Assembly (NCBI RefSeq): GCF_023053635.1
Contig: NC_086185.1
Coordinates: 8,279,001-8,343,000, forward strand
Origin: Elgaria multicarinata webbii
Lineage: Eukaryota > Chordata > Lepidosauria > Squamata > Anguidae
Direction of reading: 5' to 3'
Length of the DNA stretch: 64,000 bases
Below are positions 9,001 to 17,908 of the stretch, piece after piece (the stretch's first letter is position 1; each line of letters begins with the position of its first letter). The translations under genes and the position numbers were made by a program. The notes beneath the pieces were generated by a model. The model searched no databases, was not told the origin of the DNA, and saw only the letters and a program-made list of their open reading frames with translations.

Positions 9001-11402
9001 CTTCCCAGGCGGTGGCCATCCACAGCCAAGACATCACCATCCCGCAGTGCCCCCGAGGCTGGCGAAGCCTTTGGATTGGATATTCCTTCCTCATGGTAAG
9101 TGGGTCACTCCGGAGCAGGGCTGCAGAACTTCATGCTCTGGGGTGGGGGGGGAGAGCATATGGCCCTGTCCCCTTGCCCCCCACATGCCAATCATTTATC
9201 CTCTTCCTCCTCCTCCTCCTCAATGGGCCCGTTCAGAAGGCACCTTAAACCATGGCTTTAACCACAGTAAATAAGGCTTTTTGCTTTATTCACCATGGTT
9301 AAAGCCGTGGTTTAAGGTGTCTTCTGAACAGGGCCAATTCTATACCACCCAATAGCCAATGCTCTCTAAGCAGTTCACGAAAACGACAAACCACAAATAC
9401 AAGGTAATAAAACAGAGTATCACATTTTTAACGGATAAAACTCAATCCAGACAAGACGGAGATGCTGTTAGTGGGTGGGTCCTCTGACCGGTTAGTGGAT
9501 GTTCAACCAGTTCTGGATGGGGTTGCACCCCCCTGAAGGAGCAGGTTCGTAGCTTGGGGGTTCTCCTAGAACCATCTCTGTCCCTTGAGGCCCAGGTGGC
9601 CTCGGTGGCACGGAGTGTCTTCTACCAACTCTGGTTGGTGGTCCAGCTACGCCCCTATCTGGACAGGGATAGCCTAGCTTCAGTTGTCCATGCCCTAGAA
9701 CCTACAAATTAGATTACTGCAACGTGCTCTACATGGGGCTGCCTTTGAAGATGGTTTGGAAGCTGCAGCTTATGCAAAACGCAGCGGCCAGATTGATAAC
9801 TGGAACAAGGAGGTTTGAACATATACAGTAAGACCGATTCTGGCTCGCTTGCATTGGCTGCCTATATGTTTCCGAGCCCAATTCAAGGTGCTGGTTTTGA
9901 GCTATAAAGCCTTATACAGCATGAGACCAAAATGCCTGATGGAACGCCTCTCCCGACATGAACCTACTCGTACACTGCACTCAACATCTAAGGCTCTCCT
10001 CCGAGTGCCTACTCCGTGGGAAGCTCAGAGGATGGCAACAAGGGAGAGGGTCTTCTCGGTGGTGGCCCCCCCGATTGTGGAATGATCTCCCCGATGAGGC
10101 TCGCCTGGCGCCAACATTGTTATCTTTTCGGCGCCAAGTCAAGACTTTTCTCTTCTCCCAGGCATTTTAACAGCATTTAACAACATATGCTGAGTTTGTT
10201 TGTTTTTAACGGACCCCAGAATAGTGGTTGTATAAGGGTACTGTGTTTTTATGCTTTTTATGTTTTTAAACTCTGTATATTTGTTTTAATGATTACTGTT
10301 TTTAGCTTTTGTAAGCAGCCCAGAGAGCTTCGGCTATGGGGCAGTATATAAAAGCAATAGATAAAATAAATAAATAAACAATTTAACAGCGAAAAAGATT
10401 TCAGCAAGATACCAGGGCCTAATGAATACAGACGGTCACAAATGTCCCATCATTAGATGCCTGGGAGGAGGAGGAGGAGAGGGCAGGCCTAACCTGGCAC
10501 TGAAAATATGACAGTGTCAGCATTAGGTGGGCCTCAAGTGGGAAACTGCTGTTTTGAGGGTAAAACGGAGTGGAGGGGGGTTACGGACGCCACCTTGGAT
10601 TCCTTCAAGGTAAAAAGGGCGGGATATAATTGCAATAAAGACAGAAAGAATAAATAAAACAAATGCATTAAAACACAACTAAAAACAATGCGAAAGCTGC
10701 TTGGTTAAAAATGTGTTTGACTGTTGATAGGAGGATAACAGAATCATAGAATAGTAGAGTTGGAAGGGGCCTAGAAGGCCAGCGAGTCCAACCCCTCTGC
10801 TCAGTGCAGGAATCCACCCTAAAGCATACCTGACAGATGGTTGTCCAGCTGCCTCTTGAAGGCCTCTAGTGTGGGAGAGCGGTTGGGGGGTCAACTTACT
10901 CTGCTTTGGCAAGGAGTTCCAAAGATTGGGAGCGGCCACTAAGAAGTCCCTGTTTTGTGTCCCCGAGAAACGGGCCTCTGATGGCAGCAGAACCATCACC
11001 TCTTCCAAAAACCCAGCGTTGCCATAGTTTGGTGCTGCCTCTGATCTTCTGTTCTCTGCAATAAACACATCACTGGAGATTTTGTCCTAGTTCAGCCATC
11101 ACCACCCTGGTAGTTACTTCACCAAAACTCTTCTGTTTCAGCACACGGCAGCTGGAGCAGAAGGGGGCGGACAGTCCCTCGTCTCCCCGGGTTCTTGCCT
11201 GGAGGATTTCCGCGCCACCCCCTTCATCGAATGCAACGGGGCCCGAGGGACCTGCCACTACTTTTCAAACAAATACAGCTTTTGGCTGACGACGGTGGAG
11301 CAGACCCAACCGTTCGCCGACGCCCCCATCTCGGAAACGCTGAAAGCAGGGCAGCTCCGGACTCGGGTGGGCCGTTGCCAAGTCTGCATGAAGAACTTGT
11401 AG
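1..11402 (+). CDS. COL4A6: Collagen type IV alpha-6 chain, 3' part of gene (5' exons outside window)
   Basis: This encodes the C-terminal part of a basement-membrane collagen IV chain, which assembles with alpha-5 as alpha5-alpha5-alpha6 trimers. Six exons carry Gly-X-Y repeats with short interruptions. The seventh moves from Gly-X-Y into the NC1 trimerisation domain, and two more exons complete NC1 and end at a stop codon. All exons up to the eighth begin inside a split Gly codon (G|GN), the usual collagen IV pattern, and all visible junctions are GT-AG except that one acceptor reads AAG. NC1 stretches such as [44 protein letters not shown] and SETLKAGQL fit alpha-6 better than alpha-2 or alpha-4 from family knowledge. 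The tail-to-tail ATG4A neighbour supports COL4A6. Introns carry an L1, hAT-like MITEs, CR1, L2 and a Harbinger-like MITE. The gene starts before the window. Confidence 0.93.
127..1630 (+). mobile_element. 5'-truncated L1 LINE, split by a hAT-like MITE
   Basis: The two halves (381-600 and 1183-1494) encode typical L1 ORF2 C-terminal protein, with a WYLTPVRL / CWR / HMWWTC segment and later a RWRPFVKF segment. The insertion is flanked by a 17-bp direct repeat, AGAGTAATGTCCAGAGC, at 110-126 and 1631-1647. The 3' end is AT-rich with (TAA)n. It lies in a COL4A6 intron in the sense direction. Confidence 0.88.
605..1169. mobile_element. GC-rich hAT-like MITE, copy 1
   Basis: It begins TAGGGCTGTGC and ends GCACAGCCCTA, and its likely 8-bp target duplication is GTAAAGAT / GTAAAGGA, with two differences. 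The interior is GC-rich and palindromic: 800-882 folds on itself around the CACTAGAGCC / GGCTCTAGTG arms. It interrupts the L1, so it is younger. There is no transposase. Its sisters are at 14975 and 55348. Confidence 0.8.
1648..1815 (+). repeat. Degenerate Sauria-type SINE
   Basis: The sequence keeps the order of the squamate tRNA-derived SINE: a box-B-like TTCAAATCTCGC, a GCCGTGAATGCACTAGGTGG stretch and an ACCTACCTTATACGGTTGTTG segment. It is heavily mutated and its ends are approximate. Confidence 0.5.
1816..2786. other. COL4A6 intron, nothing recognised
   Basis: No exon, repeat family or RNA gene could be recognised here. Short open frames lack any family resemblance. The stretch ends at the TATTAG acceptor of the next collagen exon. 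Confidence 0.5.
2787..2903 (+). CDS. COL4A6: COL4A6 collagenous exon
   Basis: The exon has a TATTAG acceptor and a GTATGG donor, and runs from phase 1 to phase 1. It reads (G)[15 protein letters not shown], then an interruption ISLPSRIPG, then returns to Gly-X-Y up to GENGRPG. Confidence 0.92.
3034..3545. repeat. Two tandem copies of a GC-rich palindromic repeat beside an exon
   Basis: It starts CAGGGCCGGTGCCAGAC, a hAT-like end. Two units of about 180 bp follow (about 3130-3310 and 3310-3490). In each unit a GCCGAAGTGAAGCCAGG-type arm faces its reverse complement (TGGCTTCACTTCGGC, later TGGCTTCGCTTCGGC). Shared stretches include AACAGCGCGCCCAGCTGGAAG. No matching right end was found. It lies just upstream of the COL4A6 exon at 3564. 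Confidence 0.7.
3564..3725 (+). CDS. COL4A6: COL4A6 collagenous exon
   Basis: The exon has a GACCTAG acceptor and a GTAGGG donor, and is phase 1 at both ends. It encodes 53 full codons of Gly-X-Y with one interruption near GPASNQG. The GC-rich palindromic repeat ends only a few tens of bases upstream. Confidence 0.92.
3830..4255. repeat. Probable unclassified interspersed repeat in COL4A6 intron
   Basis: The stretch starts CAGGGGTGGGCAATG, like the left ends of hAT-type elements. It is richer in C and G than its surroundings. No matching right end or duplication was found, so the family and borders are uncertain. Confidence 0.3.
4771..5085 (-). mobile_element. CR1 LINE 3' end (antisense to COL4A6)
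   Basis: The + strand shows the reversed CR1 3' terminus (ATAGAATCATAGAGTTGGAA) followed by reversed ORF2 C-terminal coding sequence. The minus frame shows the familiar [12 protein letters not shown] segment. It is 5'-truncated. Confidence 0.85.
5195..5293 (+). CDS. COL4A6: COL4A6 collagenous exon
   Basis: The acceptor TTCTCAG follows a long T-rich tract and the donor is GTAAGG; both ends are phase 1. It is uninterrupted Gly-X-Y of 32 full codons, beginning (G)[12 protein letters not shown]. Confidence 0.92.
5294..5945. other. COL4A6 intron, nothing recognised
   Basis: No repeat or coding signature was recognised in this 650-bp intron apart from its splice sites. Confidence 0.5.
5946..6092 (+). 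CDS. COL4A6: COL4A6 collagenous exon
   Basis: The exon has a CATGCAG acceptor and a GTAAAC donor, and is phase 1 at both ends. It contains a long non-collagenous interruption ([13 protein letters not shown]) between Gly-X-Y blocks, a hinge of the type collagen IV chains share. Confidence 0.92.
6622..7024 (+). mobile_element. CR1 LINE 3' end
   Basis: The sense strand encodes the CR1 ORF2 C-terminus ([20 protein letters not shown], then [20 protein letters not shown]). It ends with the CR1 3' terminus TCCAACTCTACGATTCGATGATC. It is 5'-truncated in a COL4A6 intron. Confidence 0.9.
7179..7295 (+). CDS. COL4A6: COL4A6 collagenous exon
   Basis: The exon has a TTTACAG acceptor and a GTAATC donor, and is phase 1 at both ends. 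It is uninterrupted Gly-X-Y of 38 full codons, from (G)PKGVAGRPG to PGPLGFE. Confidence 0.92.
7296..7750. other. COL4A6 intron, nothing recognised
   Basis: Short open frames occur on both strands, but no family or exon signature was recognised before the acceptor of the NC1-entry exon. Confidence 0.45.
7751..7942 (+). CDS. COL4A6: COL4A6 exon joining triple helix to NC1 domain
   Basis: The exon has a CTTCCCAG acceptor and a GTAAGC donor, and is phase 1 at both ends. It begins with the last Gly-X-Y triplets (GMPGRS) and passes into the NC1 start ([19 protein letters not shown]), ending in [10 protein letters not shown]. The first NC1 cysteine lies in the IPPCP segment. Confidence 0.95.
8350..8616 (+). 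mobile_element. L2-like LINE 3' end
   Basis: The stretch keeps the last ORF codons and then a T-rich 3' UTR. It ends with the squamate L2 terminus AACCGCCCAGGGAGCTTCGG ... TTGGGCGGTATAAAAATG and (AAT)n. It lies in the intron between two NC1 exons. Confidence 0.85.
8809..9095 (+). CDS. COL4A6: COL4A6 NC1 exon, middle
   Basis: The acceptor CTTGTAAG is slightly unusual (AAG) and the donor is GTAAGT. It begins in phase 1 and ends in phase 0 after 95 full codons. It holds the end of the first NC1 repeat ([45 protein letters not shown]) and the start of the second ([12 protein letters not shown]). The Met in STMPF sits where the sulfilimine cross-link methionine of collagen IV lies. Confidence 0.96.
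9225..9335. mobile_element. PIF/Harbinger-like MITE
   Basis: This is a 111-bp foldback with ends GGCCCGTTCAGAAGGCACC and its inverse CTTCTGAACAGGGCC. Flanking AAT triplets suggest a 3-bp target duplication. The same family occurs at 54637 with ACT triplets. Confidence 0.7.
9342..9428 (-). mobile_element. L2-like LINE terminus fragment, antisense
   Basis: The sequence TATACCACCCAATAGCCAAT ... CTCTAAGCAGTTCACG is the reversed, mutated L2 terminus. It abuts the sense L2 copy that follows. Confidence 0.6.
9435..10378 (+). mobile_element. L2-like LINE, about 0.95 kb of 3' ORF and UTR
   Basis: Sense coding remnants include SPDKTEMLL-like residues at the start and, at 9849-10170, the C-terminal segment [20 protein letters not shown] and the ending [14 protein letters not shown]. 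The 3' end is CAGAGAGCTTCGGCTATGGG followed by (TAAA)n. It is 5'-truncated with several disabling changes. Confidence 0.88.
10560..10645 (+). repeat. Sauria-type SINE 3' end
   Basis: The sequence ACGCCACCTTGGATTCCTTC ... GGCGGGATATAATTGCAATAAA is the BovB-related tail of the squamate SINE. The 5' part is missing or too diverged to see. Confidence 0.55.
10741..10884 (-). mobile_element. CR1 LINE 3' fragment
   Basis: The reversed CR1 terminus (GAATCATAGAATAGTAGAG) runs to GGCCTCTAGTGTGGGAGAGC and then stops abruptly against another repeat-like sequence. Confidence 0.85.
10885..11080 (-). repeat. Probable LINE-derived repeat
   Basis: The minus strand encodes [18 protein letters not shown], resembling the end of a non-LTR reverse-transcriptase ORF. 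The family was not identified. Confidence 0.35.
11142..11402 (+). CDS. COL4A6: COL4A6 last exon (NC1 C-terminus and stop)
   Basis: The acceptor is TTCTGTTTCAG and the exon is phase 0. It reads [20 protein letters not shown], then [30 protein letters not shown] and ends CQVCMKNL followed by TAG. The variable stretch between FWLTTV and SETLKAG fits alpha-6 from family knowledge. Confidence 0.96.
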   Translation, partial: HTAAGAEGGGQSLVSPGSCLEDFRATPFIECNGARGTCHYFSNKYSFWLTTVEQTQPFADAPISETLKAGQLRTRVGRCQVCMKNL

Positions 11403-12120
11403 CAGAGGCCAAAACCGGCCAGAGATGTTGGACTTTTGAGGTCTTGTTTGGCTGGAGACCAAAGAACGTGTAACCTTCCCGGGCTGTGGTCAATGCCCCC
11501 TGGAGCCCTTTTGTCTGAATCCCAGAATATGGTGCTACGTTTCCTCTCTCGTTTTTGTAGTCATGGCTACCTCAGAAAGTCTTTCGCTGCCTCCCCAGGT
11601 TTTAATAGGATAAGTTGACCTCTGAAGAAAAAAAAACTCTCAGTACCGTGGCTGTTAAGCACTGCTTCTCATGTTATGGATCTAACAAAAAAGTCCACAA
11701 ACGTTATTAAGTTGCAAAGAATTCCACAAACGTTACTGAGGCCTTTTCATGGTTGCTAGCCTCCGGCATGCACATGTCTACGTTACAATTTTAGTCACTT
11801 GTATCAGGCCTGCTTTAATAGTTTTATTTTAGGCCTAAAATACTTTAGAGTTGCCATGCTTGTTCTCCTAGAGGTAATTCTGCTCGCCACAGGCAAGTGG
11901 CTGCTTATAAGCATGATTCTGGGGGTACAAAACACACCCGCACACCTATACTGTTCAGCTCCATGGAAAGGGAATCTTATTCAGTCAAAGGGCTACATGC
12001 CACATTCACGGACAAGTGAATGGAGCACATGTCTCAAACATCATCAGGAAAACACATTTGTGCTCGTAACCCACATGAGCAGGCCCAAGGCTGGTGCAGG
12101 AATAAAATGTGCACCTTTGT
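11403..12120 (+). other. COL4A6: Probable COL4A6 3' UTR
   Basis: No repeat family was recognised over about 700 bp after the stop. A candidate AATAAA lies near its end. The extent is inferred only from that signal. Confidence 0.4.
12101..12106 (+). terminator. COL4A6: Candidate COL4A6 poly(A) signal
   Basis: This is the first canonical AATAAA after the stop codon in the sense direction. A G/T-rich stretch (GCACCTTTGTG) follows within 20 bases. Later AATAAA motifs exist, so the true site is unproven. Confidence 0.35.
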
Positions 12121-12206
12121 GACAGGAACCATCCGGTTGATCCGAGACAAGCTCTAACTATGTACAAATCAACCATTACATCTGAAATGGTAAGTGAAAA
12201 GGGGTG

Positions 12207-12510
12207 TAGAATCGTAGAGTTGGAAGGGGTCTACAAGGCCATTGAGTCCAACCCCCTGCTCAATGTGGGAATCCACCCTAAAACATCCCTGACAGATGGT
12301 TGTCCAGCTGCTTCTTGAAGGCCTCTAATGTGGGAGAGCCCACAACCTCCCTAGGTAACTGATTCCATTGTCGTACTGCTCTAACAGTCAGGAAGTTGTT
12401 CCTGATGTCCAGCCAGAATCTGGCTCCCTGTAACTTGAGCCCATTATTCCATGTCCTGCACTCTGGGATGATCGAGAAGAGACCCCTGATCATCCTCGTT
12501 CTCCATCCTT
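12207..12510 (-). mobile_element. CR1 LINE 3' end
   Basis: The reversed CR1 terminus and ORF2 C-terminus are well preserved. The minus frame shows IIPECRTWNNGLKLQ and [17 protein letters not shown]. It is followed at once by an opposite-facing CR1 piece. Confidence 0.88.
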
Positions 12511-12571
12511 TCTTGAGTGGTGGACAATGACATTCTCGAGCGAAAGCAGAATGCTCTTGGCCCTGTTTAGG

Positions 12572-12733
12572 AAAGTGTTCAGAGGAGGGCGCCGAGGATG
12601 ATCAGGGGTCTGGAAACAAAGCCCTATGAGGAGAACAGAAGACTAAGGGCAGACATGAGAGCACTCTTCAAAGACTTGAAAGGTTGTCACACAGAGGAGG
12701 GCCAGGATCTCTTCGCTATCATCCCAGAGTGGC
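12572..12733 (+). mobile_element. CR1 LINE fragment, opposite orientation to its neighbour
   Basis: The sense strand reads CR1 ORF2 sequence (GTTCAGAGGAGGGC onward, then CACACAGAGGAGGGCCAGG) and breaks off inside the ORF. With the preceding copy it forms an inverted pair. Confidence 0.8.
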
Positions 12734-14974
12734 ATGAATTGTGGCAGCGATAGTACATGCTTGTTGCTGGCTGGTTCTTTCTGTCCTTCCTGGACTGGTT
12801 CAGAGTCCAGTGGGAGACCCACTAGAAAGAGGAATAGGCCAGACCTTGGCTTTGCTGCTGGAAGTTATTTCGCTGCACTTAACTCCTCTCGGTGTCTGCA
12901 GCACCGTTTTCCATTTCTGCTACTACAAGTCTCCATCCACATAGCCAGCACTGTGACACCCACAACAGTCTGTTTTAACCCCCCTGGGACTGAGTGGGAT
13001 AGCTGGCAGGGGCAACAGGTTTAAGCGAAGCCTGTGCATATGCCACCACCTGCTGCTGGGAAGGCAAGCTAGCGGGAAAACATTGAGGTCAATTCTAAAA
13101 CACCAAAGTTCCCACCCAGTTAAGTTGTCACCCCAGAGCCCAGAGAGGCAGCAGGCACGGGCCAGCCCTGAGGAGGAAGGAGCCCAGCAAGTTGGCAATG
13201 GCGGCAATGGGCCTGTCTGCTTGTGTGTGAGAATGAGCATGCAGGAGGGTATACACCTGTAAAATGGGCACATTTTCTGGAACGATTCCGACAGGCTTAA
13301 TGCTTTGATTCGGTAATGCATGTGTGAGACTTCATCTGTGTCTTGGCCTACTTCCTTGAGCTCAGCTGCACTGTATATGGATTTCACTTGATCTGTAACC
13401 TATTTTGACTCCGGTTCTTGAGTTGTTGGCTTTAACGTTCGCTGCCACGCATTTACAGATAGCCCTTTGGAACTAGCCTCAGCTTTCCTCCCTATATCAC
13501 ACACATCGCATGTGTTTATGTCTTCAAAATGCCTAATTCCTTAATAGTGCGCTGTACATCCCAGCCTTATCGAGTTCTTACTTTTGTACTCGCGGCACAG
13601 TCAATAGTCTAGATTATGTTGGTCTGCAATAGCCAGATTTAATGTGTGGACAACATTTCTTGGTGGCAGGGGACAAAAGCACATGCAGTAACTGTACACA
13701 GATGACCGGAGTATTTTCTGAGGCCTCACAAATACCCACATGCTCCAGGCTTTCTGGGTTGATATTACAATAGTGCCTGGTGGGCTTCTATAAACCCCTG
13801 AAAATACCGACCAGGCAAAGAGAGATTTAGTTTCACATTGAGTAAACACTCCCACCCCGCTAATGATTTCGAATAGGTATACAAGCTTGAGAAACGTTCA
13901 CTGGGTAACCATGATTTTCCTTAAAGCGTTTGTGTTTTACGAGCCCTGAGTGAAATCTTGCATTTTCTTTGTAGAGCCTAAAGACATGTGTAAGACGTTT
14001 CATAGTTTTACTGACTCTACGCTGTACTGTATATACAATGAGAGATTTTACATGCTGGATACCCAGTTGCACTCAACAAAATTGCAACCACTAGAATACA
14101 TGTTACATGAACGTTTTCCCCTTTTCTTTCAGAGGTAGCCATGGAACCACAGGTGCCAAAGTAATTAATATACTTAATAAATTAACGCACTAAACAGTTT
14201 AGTTTTATGCTAACATAACACTGAGTAGATGTTGGATGAATGTTTTTTACTGCTAAAACAATGTTTTGTTTTATTCTGCTGGTGGAGGGAGAATTGATGT
14301 TTTTTGTAATGTACTGCTAAAAGCATCTTCAAGGCACTGATTGTATTTTTCATTGTTATTTTCTCAAGAGAGCCATAAAACACAAATATGCCCATTTTGT
14401 GCGTTATGTTCCATTTTCCCTTTACACAGTAAGCTTGGTGAGTCCTCCGATCATTGCCAAATTGCTTATTGAACTCATTCTAAATTATAAATCTTGGTTA
14501 AATAGGGAAGCAGCTTTGGTACGCTCCAGATGCTAAGCGAATGTGAAATTCAAATGGAACTTTGCAGGTCAGTATGCGTACACAGAAGTAAACCCCACTA
14601 TGAGACTTGGGTTATATCTAATGTTCGTCCAACTTAAGTCCCATTCATTTCAATGGGTCTATTCTGAGTAGGACTAACATTGGACACAGCCCTTGGTCTG
14701 GACCAGGGCTGCAGAGGGCAGGAGGGAGGGAAGTGAAAACAGAGCCCTCCTGGGCTCTGCAAATGGCAGACCCCTTTCTCTAACTCCATCCCTCTCTCCA
14801 ACCATTAGTTATTTTGTGGTTTCCTAGCTGTTGTGCATTTTCCCCCCATTTTAAAAGATTGAAATGCCTCTCGTAAGGTATAGCTGCTAGCGGAAACAGT
14901 TCTAAGGAAAAAAAATATGCTGGTATTTTGGCTGGTATGTGGTCTCCGAGCCTACCAGCTGAAAGAAACTGTAC
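12734..14974. other. Intergenic region between COL4A6 and ATG4A, mostly unrecognised
   Basis: No gene or well-defined repeat was recognised across about 2.2 kb. One short stretch at 14625-14690 (CCCATTCATTTCAATGGGTC ... TCTGAGTAGGACTAAC) resembles an old repeat common in squamate genomes. AATAAA occurs near 14175 and could be an alternative distal COL4A6 poly(A) signal. Confidence 0.4.
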
Positions 14975-15747
14975 TAGGGCTGTGCATGGACCCCCTACCC
15001 CCGATCCGCAAATTCTGGATCAGGCCCGCTCCGCCCCGCATTGATCCGCCTATGGTCTGCTCCTCTCCGCTGTGGAGCTCCGGATCCGAATCAGAGCTCC
15101 GCAGCAGCGGTGGGGGCGCCAGGTAAGGCCCCCTCCCCCCCCTTACCTGCGGCGACTGCTTCAAGTGAGCCTGAGGACTCAAACCGGAAGACCAGGCCCA
15201 CGGCCTGGTCTTCCAGTTTGAGTCCTCGGGCTCAGTTGAAGTCGCTGCCAGAACACGAGGGACGCAGGTAAGACCCTTCCCCCTTACCTGGCTCTACCAC
15301 CGTCACCGCACGGACTGCGATGGCGGCGCCAGGTAAGGCCTCCTCCCCCCTTACCTGCGTCCGTCGCGTTCCAGCAGCGGCTTCACCTGAGGCTGAGGCT
15401 GAGGCTCAAAGCGGAAGGGCAGGCCGCAGTTGCAGCCTGGTCTTCTGGTTTGAGCCTCAGCCTCAGTTGAAGCCGCCACCAGACCGCAACAGAGCCAGGT
15501 AAGCCCCCCCTCCCTCTGCCCCCTTACCTGGCTCTGCCGCTGTCACCACACGGACTGTGGCAGCGCCAGGTAAGCCCCCACTTACCTTTTTTTCAGAGCT
15601 CCGGATCGAGGCGAAGGATCCGCTTAGTCTCAGTCCTTTTCACCTCGATCCACAGCCCCCCACGACCCACTTCGTCTCCGCCTTTGTCGGGGGCGAATCA
15701 GGCTGCCTCGCTATTGCTTCTACGCTCTGAAACGGAGCACAGCCCTA
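14975..15747. mobile_element. GC-rich hAT-like MITE, copy 2
   Basis: The ends are TAGGGCTGTGC and GCACAGCCCTA, and the flanks AACTGTAC / CTCTGTAC form a likely 8-bp target duplication with two differences. It carries two internal palindromes in tandem (15161-15241 and 15379-15470), with arms such as GACTCAAACCGGAAGACCAG. Repeated CAGGTAAG and CTTACCTG motifs separate the blocks. Confidence 0.85.
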
Positions 15748-16852
15748 CTCTGTACCCCTAGTCTGGCCAGAACGCTTAGAATACAAGTAGATGCTTCTGA
15801 TGCTTTTTTGGTTTTTTTTAGCATTTTCTTTGGGAGAAGCTTCCAGCTAGATGGTTTCTTGATTTACACAGAGTACTGGGACAGAAACACACCGTTTCCC
15901 CCAGCTTCCGTGTGGCCTCTGGATTCTGTTCAATCTGCTTAGGACTTTGCCATACATCCTTTGCAGGAAGTGTTGGGGAGAACTCTTCTGATCCATCACT
16001 CTTGGAGAACAGAACTAAACAGAACTCTTCTGATCCATCACTCTTTGGCCTGAAACTGTTCTGGATAGAGCAGAAGGCAATGCCACCTTAGAGCCAAGTC
16101 AGACATTAGGAAATGGGCCTTGGTCTGGAAACAGCTCCTGCCAGGACGAAATGCACTCATAGGGGGAGAAGCAAGTTTCCAGAAGCCACACCAGGAGCGT
16201 ACATTATTCCTGGTGTGCCCTTTTTCTAACCTTCCTAAATTATAACAACAGCTGTAGGCCTGTTCAGGAGTGGAATTTTAAGCCCTTGGCTGCTCCAGGC
16301 TCAGTTACCTCAAGCTGGGAAGGAGTTGGCTACTTGGAGGGGAGCTGTAGAGCCGGGAGGAGTAGGCGCATGAAGTCTGGCTTCAGGGTCACAAATAGGT
16401 TGGGTTTTTAGGAGCAGGGCGTAAAATGTTCAGACATTTCAGGAACACCATGCTTTCAGTTTGAAGCAGACTTGCATGAAATGTCAGGGATCGCTCACAT
16501 TTAACAAGGCAACTACTGTTAGTACAGGATGCCGTTTCCCACTCTCCCTGATTGTACAGCTGATATTCGGAGGAGTTTGAGATTTAAGAACGATTAATTA
16601 CTTGATAGTGACTCAGCAGATGAGACCTACAGCATCGTGTGAAATCACAGACCGCACAAAATGTGCAGGGAGTTCACAATTGCTTCTGAACAAGTGTACA
16701 ATTCTCACCAGGTTTAATTTTTAAAGGCAGGCTAGGACCAGGAGGAATCGTAAGATACTCCCACTGCTCTAGGGATGGCCCAAGTGGATAAGTGCTCATT
16801 TTACAGAATCAAGCATTTAATTCTGAAAATAATTAGGGCACAGAGAAGAACA
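15748..16852. other. Intergenic, nothing recognised
   Basis: No gene, RNA or repeat family was recognised. A short direct duplication, ACTCTTCTGATCCATCACTC, occurs near 15990 and again near 16023. Confidence 0.45.
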
Positions 16853-17275
16853 TAAGAAGTGAGTCCATCTAGTCCAGCACTCTGTTCACACAGGGGCCAA
16901 CCAGCTGTCAACCAGGGACCAACAAGGCAGGACATGGTGCAACAGCACCCTCCCACCCATGTTCCCCAGCAACTGGTGCTCACAGGCTTACTGCCTCGGA
17001 TACTGGAGATAGCACACAACCATCAGGGCTAGAAGCCATTGATAGCCTTCGCCTCCAGGAATTTATCCAACCCCCTTTTGAAGCCATCCAGATTGGTGCC
17101 CATCACTACATCTTGTGGTAGTGAGCTCCGTAATTTAACTATGCGCTGTGTGAAAAAGTCCTTCCTTTTATTTGTCCTGGATCTCTCACCAATCAGTTTC
17201 ATGGGATGACCCCAGGTTCTAGTATTTTGAGAGAGGGAGAAAAATGTCTCCCTGTCAAAAAAACAAAACAAAACA
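16853..17275 (-). mobile_element. CR1-type LINE 3' end (second subfamily)
   Basis: The minus strand encodes WGHPMKLIGERSRTNKRKDF, then QRIVKLRSSLPQDVV and GFKRGLDKFLE, an ORF2 C-terminus distinct from the other CR1 copies here. The 3' end reversed starts ACATAAGAAGTGAGTCCATC. Confidence 0.8.
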
Positions 17276-17442
17276 CAGGGATACACAGCTATTAACTATC
17301 CATGCATCATCATGTTAAAGAAAAAAGGGGAGCCAGAGGAGGAGGAGACAACGTCCATTTCGAGTGATAACTTCCTTTGGTTGTTGGAAAAATTCAAACA
17401 ATTCACAAAATCTAGCATGTCAGCCATTAAATGTTTAAGAAG

Positions 17443-17448
17443 TTTATT
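17443..17448 (-). terminator. ATG4A: Candidate ATG4A poly(A) signal
   Basis: This reads AATAAA on the minus strand, about 1 kb past the ATG4A stop codon. If used, the 3' UTR would contain the hairpin MITE at 17779-17908. Confidence 0.4.
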
Positions 17449-17778
17449 AGATGCACACATAAAGTGCTCTTAGAAGGGTGGTGTTGGGGACTGTAAATGT
17501 TTAATTTAAAATAAATACGATACGATTGGGAAAAAAAATACTTTTTTTTTACTCCGAAGCAAAAGTAAAAGCTTTAAGATTGATTTGAACTTAAGGTCAT
17601 GGTGAAATATGTCATGAGAATTATGGAGGAGAGCTACGTGCTGCTCCTGGTGCGCTCCATGCAGCCTCCGTTCCTTTCCAGGAGTAGAGAGAGGCTGTTG
17701 AGATCGAAGGGTTGCCCTCCAAGTCCCCTGTCCATTTGTGTATCTCCTAAGAGAATTGTAAAATTGCATCTTTTAGAC

Positions 17779-17908
17779 CAGCCTTCCTTAACCTGGGGCG
17801 CTCCAGATGTGTTGGACTGCACCTCCCAGAATGCCCCAGCCAGCTGGCTGGGGCATTCTGGGAGTTGTAGTCCAACACATCTGGAGCGCCCCAGGTTAAG
17901 GAAGGCTG
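17779..17908. mobile_element. hAT-like hairpin MITE, almost perfect palindrome
   Basis: This 130-bp element starts CAGCCTTCCTTAACCTGG and ends with the inverse. It is flanked by perfect 8-bp repeats TTTTAGAC (17771-17778 and 17909-17916). The two arms differ at only about two places, so it is young or conserved. Relatives lie at 62014 and, more distantly, at 43502. Confidence 0.9.

Noticed and set aside
1-11402. Assignment of the collagen gene to COL4A2 or COL4A4
   Set aside because: NC1 stretches and the ATG4A-PSMD10-VSIG1 neighbourhood fit COL4A6; COL4A2 lies next to COL4A1 elsewhere.
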